A stretch of 64,000 nt of DNA from Paraprevotella xylaniphila YIT 11841 (GTDB lineage Bacteria > Bacteroidota > Bacteroidia > Bacteroidales > Bacteroidaceae): positions 1 to 64,000 of the forward strand of contig NZ_GL883837.1 of the NCBI RefSeq assembly GCF_000205165.1. The letters run 5' to 3'. Of the stretch, positions 9,305 to 17,400 are shown one piece after another; the first letter of the stretch is position 1; the number at the start of each line of letters is the position of its first letter. The notes below the pieces were generated by a model. That model was not told where the DNA came from and made no database searches. It was given only the letters and a program-made list of their open reading frames with translations. The position numbers and the translations under genes are program-made.

Positions 9305-10678
9305 TCAACGGTCTTCAAACCCCAACTGGTTCAACCGTCCGCGCCAAACCTCGCTGCCTGCAACAAGCCACACATGGTATTCGGCATCCACTGCGGCGGA
9401 CATCAACACATCTTTTCCTTCCAAACCACCGGGCAGGACGTATACCCCGTCGGTTTTCCAAGTCACACCATTATCCCGGCTCACATACATATTGTCGAAA
9501 GCCTTATGGGCCGTCCCGTCCAGTGACTTACCGCCCAAAGCCAACAACACATCATCGTAACGCATGAGATTCAGGGATTGCAAACGGGGACAAGTATAAC
9601 GGTTGTCCGGCGCGGCATTGAAATAAGCCCAAACAGCCGTTTCCTGCCCTGCGGCCAGACTATGGCTCCACACCGTGGCCGCCTCGTCTGATGGATAATC
9701 GTCCATGCTGCGGTTGCCAATCCACAACGTCCGCTCCAAGCCATTCTCTTGCGTATAAGAGACGGCTGCAAAATCCTGTACCGGCAAGAAAGCCGGCGTT
9801 TCGTCCAAAGCTTCTTCAAGCCATAACGCGCCATCCGCCGAACGCCAAACACGTCCGTCCGAAAGCGCATAAAGATGCGTCCTGTCGGCCACCAACAAAC
9901 GTACGCTGCGGTCTGCCGCACATACGCTCCAATTCAGTCCGTCTTCCGAGCGCATCAACGTACCGTCCACCCCGCTCACATACAATTCATTGCCAAATAC
10001 CACCAAAGTCGACACATCGGCCGCCGCACATCCCGACAAGGTCCGTTCGGTCCAACTTTTTCCGTCTGCCAAAGCTGTCGTAAACGCACGCACACCGCCA
10101 TTCTCCCGGCTGAACAGCCATACGTATCCTTTCCACACCACCGTCTTTACCGCTTCCGCAGTCGACCATGCTGCCGGTTCCGCCACTTTTTCCCAGGAAA
10201 ACACTTCTCCGTCTTGTTGGTGTACATTCACCTGCAAAGTATAATCGCGGCTTGCCGAATAGTCGGGCGAATATACCCGGAAAGTCAAAGGCGACGTAAA
10301 ATCAATCGAGTCCGAAGTAGAATAAGCCTTCCACGCGTCCTCTCCCTCGGATACCTTCTTGTACACTACGGTTCCGGAAGATTCCACAGTGGCCAATACA
10401 GCTTTCACATCACTGTTTACAGGAAGAGAGTCTTTGTTGGCTATCGTCCCGTCTAACTGATTGACCGTCATAGGAAAGTAAGAAGCACTATAAGAAATGG
10501 TATAAGTAGTATCCCGACCGGCAGAGTTCACCGTCGTAATCTGCCTCTTCACATTCCCCAACGTAAAACTGCTAATATAACAATCAGAACTCAACACAAC
10601 CTCGTCGTCGTCCTTACACGAGCATATCAATAACACGGAAAGCACGGCTAAAGACAATGACAATATGGATTTTTTCAT
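9305..10678 (-). CDS. DUF6242-type lipoprotein with beta-propeller-like repeats
   Basis: A 457-residue lipoprotein with signal peptide and lipobox (LLICSC). Residues 30-150 form an Ig-like N-terminal region. The rest holds repeated W-x-R-S-x-D-G units (MRSEDGLNWS, WRSADGALW, YVSRDNGVTW), like Asp-box or BNR propeller blades. This layout matches Bacteroidales DUF6242 proteins. The function is unknown; it is probably surface exposed. It ends 36 bases before the DUF6089 gene in the same direction and may lead that operon. A TACTTTTG promoter box lies 34 bases upstream. Confidence 0.75.
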   Translation of the reverse strand: MKKSILSLSLAVLSVLLICSCKDDDEVVLSSDCYISSFTLGNVKRQITTVNSAGRDTTYTISYSASYFPMTVNQLDGTIANKDSLPVNSDVKAVLATVESSGTVVYKKVSEGEDAWKAYSTSDSIDFTSPLTFRVYSPDYSASRDYTLQVNVHQQDGEVFSWEKVAEPAAWSTAEAVKTVVWKGYVWLFSRENGGVRAFTTALADGKSWTERTLSGCAAADVSTLVVFGNELYVSGVDGTLMRSEDGLNWSVCAADRSVRLLVADRTHLYALSDGRVWRSADGALWLEEALDETPAFLPVQDFAAVSYTQENGLERTLWIGNRSMDDYPSDEAATVWSHSLAAGQETAVWAYFNAAPDNRYTCPRLQSLNLMRYDDVLLALGGKSLDGTAHKAFDNMYVSRDNGVTWKTDGVYVLPGGLEGKDVLMSAAVDAEYHVWLVAGSEVWRGRLNQLGFEDR

Positions 10679-10711
10679 AAATCTATCAATACAATATTAT
10701 TTATCAAGGTA

Positions 10712-10719
10712 CAAAAGTA
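10712..10719 (-). promoter_or_regulatory. Bacteroidota -7 element upstream of the DUF6242 gene
   Basis: TACTTTTG on the minus strand fits TAnnTTTG, 34 bases upstream of the ATG at 10678. No convincing -33 element is seen. Confidence 0.5.
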
Positions 10720-10806
10720 CGCACATTTTTTACTTTTACGAAACATAGAGCGTTGAATTATGCAAAATTTCGATAAATCGAAGTATTTTTGCGTTCATCC
10801 ACACGA

Positions 10807-11883
10807 TTATACGGCCGAACTGCCTCGCGACGAGAGTATATGAACCAACAAATGTCTTTCCACCTCTGTAGTCCGTATCCGTCCGTGAGGCCATGACGGA
10901 GACGGAACGCCCTCTTTTAACCATACCGGGGACTGCTCCACCCTGATTTCATCCCAAAGTCCGGCTGAAATGAAACTTTCCAGCAACCGACGTCCTCCTT
11001 CCACCAAAAGGGACTGGACTGACAAATGGTATAAATCATCCAAAACCTGCGGCAAAATATCCCGACTGAAATCCAAACGCACGCAAGTAACTCCCGCCTG
11101 TTCCCCGTACAGAGGATGAACCGACAAAGCATCCAGATACACGCGTGTTTCCGCTCCATCGTTAAAAAGAGCCAGATGCTTTGGAAGACTGCCATTCCGG
11201 TCTACCACCAAGCGTAAAGGAGATTTACCCGGCCAAAGCCTCAAATTCAGCAAAGGATTGTCGGCCAGAGCGGTCTGCCGCCCGACCAAAATAGCCTGAT
11301 GACCCGCCCGGCAACGATGTACCAACATCCGGGTGTACGGCGTGGAGAATGCGTAAGGTTTTTCCTTTTCATAGTCCGTGCGCAGGCCATCCATAAAGCC
11401 ATCGGCCGATTCAGCCCACTTCAACGTAATATAAGGACGACGGTGCGTATGGAAAGTCATGAACCTGCGGTTCAACGCCAGGCATTCGGCCTCCAACACA
11501 CCGACCGTGACTTCAATGCCGGCCTCCTGTAATTTCCGTATGCCCCGGCCCGCCACTTTGGCAAACGGGTCCATGCACCCGACCACTACACGGGGAATCC
11601 CTTTTTCCACAATCAAATCGGCACAAGGAGGCGTCTTTCCATAATGCGAACATGGCTCCAGACTTACGTATATCGTACTCTCTTTCAACAGTTCCGGATT
11701 ACCCACAGAACGGATCGCGTTCACCTCGGCATGCGGTCCGCCGCAACGCACATGATACCCCTCGCCGATAATCTTCCCGTCGTGTACAATGACAGCCCCC
11801 ACCATAGGATTCGGTGCTGCGCCATAAAACCCGTTGCGTGCCAGTTGTATGCAACGGGACATGTATTTTTCGTCTGTTGTCAT
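10807..11883 (-). CDS. ribD: Bifunctional riboflavin biosynthesis deaminase/reductase
   Basis: Catalyses the second and third steps of riboflavin synthesis (pyrimidine deamination, then side-chain reduction). About 358 residues. The N-terminal cytidine-deaminase-like zinc domain has HAEVNAI (zinc His, catalytic Glu) and EPCSHYGKTPPC with both zinc Cys. The C-terminal reductase domain (from about residue 145) has TLKWAESADGFM and LVEGGRRLLESF. The frame extends to a TTG at 11889, but the first ATG is at 11883. Divergent from prmC with about 50 bases between the start codons. Confidence 0.95.
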   Translation of the reverse strand: MTTDEKYMSRCIQLARNGFYGAAPNPMVGAVIVHDGKIIGEGYHVRCGGPHAEVNAIRSVGNPELLKESTIYVSLEPCSHYGKTPPCADLIVEKGIPRVVVGCMDPFAKVAGRGIRKLQEAGIEVTVGVLEAECLALNRRFMTFHTHRRPYITLKWAESADGFMDGLRTDYEKEKPYAFSTPYTRMLVHRCRAGHQAILVGRQTALADNPLLNLRLWPGKSPLRLVVDRNGSLPKHLALFNDGAETRVYLDALSVHPLYGEQAGVTCVRLDFSRDILPQVLDDLYHLSVQSLLVEGGRRLLESFISAGLWDEIRVEQSPVWLKEGVPSPSWPHGRIRTTEVERHLLVHILSSRGSSAV

Positions 11884-11904
11884 ATCCAATCCGATAAAAA
11901 TGCC

Positions 11905-11912
11905 TATTTTTG
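11905..11912 (+). promoter_or_regulatory. -7 promoter element for prmC
   Basis: TATTTTTG fits TAnnTTTG and lies 22 bases before the ATG at 11934. It contains the in-frame TTG at 11910, which therefore cannot be the prmC start. Confidence 0.6.
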
Positions 11913-11933
11913 TCCGACAAACCCATCACAGAG

Positions 11934-12788
11934 ATGAATGCTTCTTTCAAATATATCTTCGACAAGCTTTCCACAGCCTATCCCGAAAGGGAAGCACGCG
12001 CCATCGCACGTCTGGTATTGGAAACCCGTTTCGGCCTCACGCAAGTCGACATCTGCATGGGACGGGAGCGGACTTTCTCTTTAGAAGAACGCCGGGACCT
12101 TGAAAATATTGTGAAACGCCTGTCGCAAAAAGAACCTGTACAATATGTTTTAGGGCAGGCGGATTTCTGTGGCCGCACTTTCTCCGTGGCTCCGGGTGTC
12201 CTTGTGCCGCGTCCCGAGACGGAAGAATTGGCGGAGTGGATCATACGAGACGAAAAAGCATCTGAATTTTCATCGCCCCACATATTGGACATCGGGACGG
12301 GTAGCGGCTGCATAGCCATCACGCTGTCCCAAGAACTGCCGCAGGCACAAGTGTCAGCCATCGACATCAGCCCGCAAGCCCTTGCCATCGCCCGAGAGAA
12401 TGCAGAGTGTTTAGGGGTCGCCGTGAATTTCCGGTGTCAGGACATTCTGGACTCTCCGTCCAAAGAGCAGGATTCCCCGCTTTGGGACATCATCGTCAGC
12501 AATCCCCCCTACATCTGCGAGCATGAACGGGAGGACATGGAAGAGAATGTGCTGCGCTACGAACCTTCGCAAGCACTCTTTGTCCCAGACCATGACCCGT
12601 TGCTCTTCTATCGGGCAATAGGGGAATATGCCGTAAAGATGTTGAAAGAAGGCGGACGGCTTTACATGGAAATCAACAGGGCATACGGACGGGAAACCGC
12701 CCGGCTCTTCCAACACCTCGGCTTACGGGACATCATCGTGAGAAAAGACTTATATGGCAATGAACGGATGGTAAGATGCAGAAAATGA
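11934..12788 (+). CDS. prmC: Peptide chain release factor N5-glutamine methyltransferase
   Basis: Methylates the GGQ glutamine of release factors RF1 and RF2. From ATG 11934 the protein has 284 residues, a normal length. It has an N-terminal helical domain, VPRPETEEL (91-99), the SAM-binding motif DIGTGSGCIA (119-128) and the catalytic NPPY motif (190-193). An in-frame TTG at 11910 is rejected because it lies within the promoter box. The end overlaps recX in an ATGA arrangement. Confidence 0.95.
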   Translation: MNASFKYIFDKLSTAYPEREARAIARLVLETRFGLTQVDICMGRERTFSLEERRDLENIVKRLSQKEPVQYVLGQADFCGRTFSVAPGVLVPRPETEELAEWIIRDEKASEFSSPHILDIGTGSGCIAITLSQELPQAQVSAIDISPQALAIARENAECLGVAVNFRCQDILDSPSKEQDSPLWDIIVSNPPYICEHEREDMEENVLRYEPSQALFVPDHDPLLFYRAIGEYAVKMLKEGGRLYMEINRAYGRETARLFQHLGLRDIIVRKDLYGNERMVRCRK

Positions 12789-13258
12789 AAGAACTGACCA
12801 CACAAGAAGCCTTCAACAAGGCGGCAGCCTGCTGTTCCGGCGCGGAATACTGCCTTTCCGACATCCAAAAGAAGCTGGACAAATGGGGAGTCGGGGCTGC
12901 GCAGCAGAAGGAAGTGCTCGCACGCCTCCAAACGGAAAAATTCATCGACGAAGCCCGGTTCAGCCGGTGCTTCGTGCGCGACAAATTCAGGTATAACCAA
13001 TGGGGGCGCATCAAAATCATGCAAGCCCTCCGGTTGAAGAACATCCCTGACGGTTGTTGCCGGGAGGCACTGGAAGAAATCGAAGAGGAGGAATACCAGT
13101 GTGTCCTCCGTAAGCTTCTGCAAAGCAAAGCCCGGAGCGTGAAGGCTGCTTCCGACTATGAGCGCAACGGGAAGCTCATCCGCTTCGGCCTCAGCCGCGG
13201 ATTTGAAATGAATACCATTACGCGTTGCCTGCATGTGGAAAAAGAAGATTTTACATAG
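12785..13258 (+). CDS. recX: Regulatory protein RecX
   Basis: RecX modulates RecA filament activity. About 157 residues made of three-helix repeats. Typical features are LxxKGxx-like turns around residues 25-40 and a FIDEARFSRCFVRDKF segment, diagnostic for the family. An ATG at 12776 is in frame, but the ATG at 12785 forms an ATGA overlap with the prmC stop and gives a normal N-terminus (MKELTTQEAFNKAA). It overlaps comF by 26 bases. Confidence 0.88.
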   Translation: MKELTTQEAFNKAAACCSGAEYCLSDIQKKLDKWGVGAAQQKEVLARLQTEKFIDEARFSRCFVRDKFRYNQWGRIKIMQALRLKNIPDGCCREALEEIEEEEYQCVLRKLLQSKARSVKAASDYERNGKLIRFGLSRGFEMNTITRCLHVEKEDFT

Positions 13259-13955
13259 CCTCTCGCCGTACCTCCAAGCCCTTTTGGACTTTTTCTTCCC
13301 CCGGTATTGCCTTTGTTGCCGCAGGCGCATGTCGCCGGGCGAAGAGGTAATTTGTGTACGATGCCAGGCCGACCTTCCACGTGTCCGGACCGTCTCGTTT
13401 GAAGAAAACGACATCGCCCGCATATTCTGGGGACTGGTTCCCATCGAAAAGGGAATTTCTTTTTTCCATTACGCCCCACACTCTCCTTACAGCCGCATTT
13501 TGTTCGAACTGAAATACCATAACCATCCCGAAGTAGGGAAAACCATGGGGCGTATGATGGCCGAGGAACTGAAAGCCACAAGCTTTTTCGACGGGATAGA
13601 CCTCATCGTGCCCATTCCCTTGTCCCGGAAAAAGGAACGGCAACGGGGCTACAACCAAAGCGATTGGATAGCATGGGGCATATCCGAAGCCACCGGCATC
13701 CCCACCGATACGACAAGCGTGGTGCGCACCAAATCCAATCCGAGCCAAACCACCTTGGACCACCGGCAACGGCGCGAGAACGTCCGGGACATCTTTGCTG
13801 TCCGGCACCCCGAGAGTTTGGAAGGCCGCCATATCTTATTGGTGGACGACGTCATCACCACCGGAGCCACCATGCTGTCCTGTGCCGAGACCATTGCCCG
13901 TGCCTGCCGCGTCCGCTTCAGTGTGCTCAGCCTCGCATGGGCCGGGCATTCGTAA
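13233..13955 (+). CDS. comF: ComF-family phosphoribosyltransferase-like protein
   Basis: A 240-residue protein with an N-terminal zinc-ribbon-like region (C26, C28/C29, C41, C44) and a C-terminal type I phosphoribosyltransferase domain with the PRPP-loop motif LLVDDVITTGAT. LIVPIPLSRKKERQRGYNQ is the ComF/GntX signature. Linked to DNA uptake or recycling in other bacteria; its role in Bacteroidales is not established. It starts inside the end of recX, so prmC-recX-comF form one overlapping set. Confidence 0.9.
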   Translation: MWKKKILHSLSPYLQALLDFFFPRYCLCCRRRMSPGEEVICVRCQADLPRVRTVSFEENDIARIFWGLVPIEKGISFFHYAPHSPYSRILFELKYHNHPEVGKTMGRMMAEELKATSFFDGIDLIVPIPLSRKKERQRGYNQSDWIAWGISEATGIPTDTTSVVRTKSNPSQTTLDHRQRRENVRDIFAVRHPESLEGRHILLVDDVITTGATMLSCAETIARACRVRFSVLSLAWAGHS

Positions 13956-14023
13956 AAAGCAGGAATCCGCTCATGTTCTTAAAGAAAAACACCCAACCGT
14001 TTTCCTTATTCAGAGATAAATTG

Positions 14024-14031
14024 TAAATTTG
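14024..14031 (+). promoter_or_regulatory. -7 promoter element for the putative RNA at 14038-14360
   Basis: TAAATTTG fits TAnnTTTG. The -33 region is only TTTTCC-like. Transcription should begin around 14038. Confidence 0.45.
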
Positions 14032-14037
14032 CCACAT

Positions 14038-14360
14038 CCTCACCTTGAAGCAGTCTGACAAGCAGAAGCGGAGGGGTGGGACGACATATAGGAAAAGGCG
14101 TTTATCAGACGCTTTGTTCTTTTGACTCTTCAAAGTCTCGCAAACTTGAATCCCTGTCAAATGACAAAGCAACGATAGATGCCCATTGGGATATGTATTC
14201 ATACAGCCCTTGTTGTGTCCGTTCGTCAGCACGGATGCAAACAGAGGGGGTGTACGCATATTCTGCGTGGGCTTCTGCGTTGCTCGTCCTTGACGGGGAG
14301 GCAATGCGAGACGCCTTGAAGAGTGGGACGAGCGACAGGTACAGCGACCCACGCTTTTTT
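14038..14360 (+). ncRNA. Putative structured non-coding RNA, about 320 nt
   Basis: This 472-base gap between comF and the large secreted protein has no convincing coding frame but has the parts of an RNA gene. A promoter-like box is at 14024-14031. Long-range pairing: 14265-14271 (GCGTGGG) with 14348-14354 (CCCACGC), and 14279-14289 (GTTGCTCGTCC) with 14326-14336 (GGACGAGCGAC), which is 11 bp with one G-U. Six T follow the outer stem (14355-14360), as in an intrinsic terminator. Another hairpin lies near 14094-14115. The start is inferred from the promoter. I do not see tmRNA, RNase P or SRP RNA signatures. A 6S-like RNA or a Bacteroidales-specific RNA is possible. Confidence 0.5.
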
Positions 14361-14427
14361 GTATATGGCCGATGATTCCTTGATTAAACGCCGCTCCGGG
14401 GTTGCATAAGGCACAAAAAGTATAAAT

Positions 14428-17400
14428 ATGGAAAAACATTATCATGATGCCTTCTCCGGCGCACCCCCTCTCACATCCAATGGCACTCTCCTTCTGCTAT
14501 CCCGTGCCTTATTCCTTGTGCTCTGCAGCCTATGGGGAGCAATGGCAGCCCAAGCACAAGATGACAGCTACCGTTGGACGGAGCAGAACGGCGTATACAC
14601 CCTGACCGGCACAGCCCAAAAAGGCGAAATAGCCACCATTAAAGTCGGTTCGTTCTATGCCTCGGATGACCACGCAGATGCCACCGTGTATTTCCATGCC
14701 AGTGGCATCGATAGCCAAAAGGACAATATTTCACTGTTCTATCCGATTAAACAAGATGGCACAGGAAGCGACACCCAACACAGAGAACTAATCCAAGAAG
14801 GTTGGAATGATGTGTATCTGACAGCCCAACATGTGGAAGGTACCACCGCCAATGTACAAATCAGCCACATTGTCCTGCCGACAAACACGACCCACCCCGT
14901 CGAAGCCATGAGCAACATCTATGACATCAACGGAGACGGCAAGATGGAATTTTTAGGAACGGATTTCCGTTTCCATTCTTACCAATATCCGGGACTAATG
15001 CCTATGGAACAATACTCCATACCCGAAAAAGGGGAACATGCCCGACTGTGCAACCTGAACAACGATGCATTCCCGGACATCCGCTATTTGGAGGGCGGAA
15101 CCATCGCCCTCTCCGGACAAGACGCTTCATGGCAAATTCCAGAAAATGTCAGCGAGGCCCCCTATCCCTGCGACTACAACAACGACGGGCGCATCGACCT
15201 GATGCACGACAACCGTAAAATATACCGCCAAGCTGCCGACGGCAGTTTCAACTCCATCGAAATCATACCAATCTCATCAGAAGAAGACACATTGGTATAT
15301 AACCGTTGGGAATCACAACCCTCCTCCTCAGGCATAGGACTGGGCAACTTGGGCGGCGATGTGGGCGTAGCCATCGGTGGCTCCCCGTCAGCCCACGTCG
15401 CCACCTTCTCCAGTAACCGGGAATTCTATAGCATGGACTTCAACAAAGACGGACACGCAGACTTGATTGACGAATCCACCGGCACTTTATTGCTCAACCG
15501 GGGCAACAACCGTTTCCTTGTAGCCCCACAAAGCGGCAGGCTATATCCACGCGACTTGAACGGCGACTTCATCATGGACTACATCTGTTATGATGAGGAA
15601 ACCCAGACGGTGGAAAGCATGGTGTTCCAAAAAGACGGGAGCATCAAAAGGCAAACGTTGATGAGCAACCTGGCCATGGACAAACGCATTTACTTCTGCG
15701 ACTTCAACGCCGACGGCTATGTGGACGTACTTTTGCCTTTCAGCCATTCGTCAGCCACGGGGGAATACTGCTATCTGGTAATGGCCATCAACGACGGAAA
15801 AGGAAATTTCGCCATCAACGAAGACAACACCTTCCACCGCCAACTGTTTTTCATCGGATGCGCCGATGTAGACAACGACGGATGTTACGACATACTGGCT
15901 TTGGAAAAGAACGCAGACCGCAAAGTCTGGAATGGATGGGAATGCGACCTTTATTGGCTGAAAGGAAGCAAGGACATGCTTTTCAAGGAAATGCCGGACG
16001 CATTGATACCCACCCAAATCGTGCAATATGAATCTTCGGGAGGATTGGAGGGCGACGCCGAAGCTTACGTCGGCGATTTCGACAATGACGGTTTCTGCGA
16101 CATCCTGGTCCATAGCATGTACTTTGAACGCCTTTCGGACAAGCTGCCTACAGCCTCAAACAGCTTCCTTTATTCTTTCAAACAGGAAGCCACAGCCGCC
16201 AACCAAGCCCCGGAGAAACCGGACATGCCGACCCTCGTGTCCGATGCCGCATCCGGGATGCTGCAAATCAACTGGCAACCGGGAAAGGACGACCTGACTC
16301 CAACCACCGACCTGACCTACGCCCTGCGCATCGGTACCGCCCCAGGCAAAGGGGACATCCTTTACGCCTGCGCCGACGAACAGGGACACCGCCTGAACCT
16401 CATGCCGGGCAATATGGAGTACAACTTGGACAAGACGCTCAACGTGTCCGGTTGGCGAAAAGGGGATTATTACATCGCCGTGCAGACCATCGATGCCATG
16501 GGGAAAGGCAGCGCGTGGTCGGATGCCGCCATCTACCGGCACGAAGTGGCGCATGCCCCGTTCTACATCGCGGACAAGGACATCACGACTGCCGACACGG
16601 CCATCATAGGTTATGACGGCCCAGCCGACCCCTCGCTCAGCTACGACTGGGATTTGGACGGCGGCACCATCATCTCTTCCGAGGCTTCAGGAAGCATCCT
16701 AAAAGTCGTGTTCGACCAACCAGGACAGAAACACATCACGCTGAGTGTGATCGACGCGGAAGGCAACACCAGTACTCCCCGGACAGACGACCTTCATGTC
16801 AGTGCCGTCCGGTTTGACAAAAGGACGTTAGGCAACCCCATCTATAGCATACAACAGATTGCCGACATCGACATAGACGGGCAACCCGAACTGCTCGCTT
16901 CAGACGGCGTGTACCAAACCACGGAAGGGCAAGACTTTGAAAAAGCACCGGGCATTTACAACACGAACCTGAATGTCAGCCTGAACTTTGCATGGGATTA
17001 CAACCGGGACGGGCTAATGGACTTCATTGGCGGTATGAATGCTGAGAATGGGACATTCAAAGACAACCTGATGCTCAACCAAGGCAACAGGCGTTTCACC
17101 GTAACTAATGCCATAGGCGATGCATTCGTACCTAAAATAGGCATTAGTGATTTTTGGGAATACCCCATCTATGATTTCAACAACGACGGCTTGCCCGACT
17201 ACCATTGGCGCAACTCGTCCGGATATTCCGGCCAAAACGATACCATCTATGAGAATACAGGAGACTGGCGCACGTTCGTGGCTCATCCCATCGACTGCAT
17301 CGCCTATTCAGGTACCAGTAATGAATTCCAGTACGACTTCGTGTATGCCGACATCAACGGGGACAACCTGATGGACATGGCCGGTTGGGGCAAACAGTGG

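Noticed and set aside
11910-11912. TTG start for prmC
   Set aside because: It lies inside the TATTTTTG promoter box; the ATG at 11934 gives a normal protein.
14076-14375. A 99-codon plus-strand open frame in the same gap
   Set aside because: No ribosome-binding site or family likeness; it lies entirely within the paired RNA region.
13927-14445. A 172-codon open frame on the minus strand across the comF end and the following gap
   Set aside because: It overlaps the end of comF and the putative RNA helices, has no signal of a protein family and has an odd Cys/Arg-rich composition. The RNA reading explains the region better.
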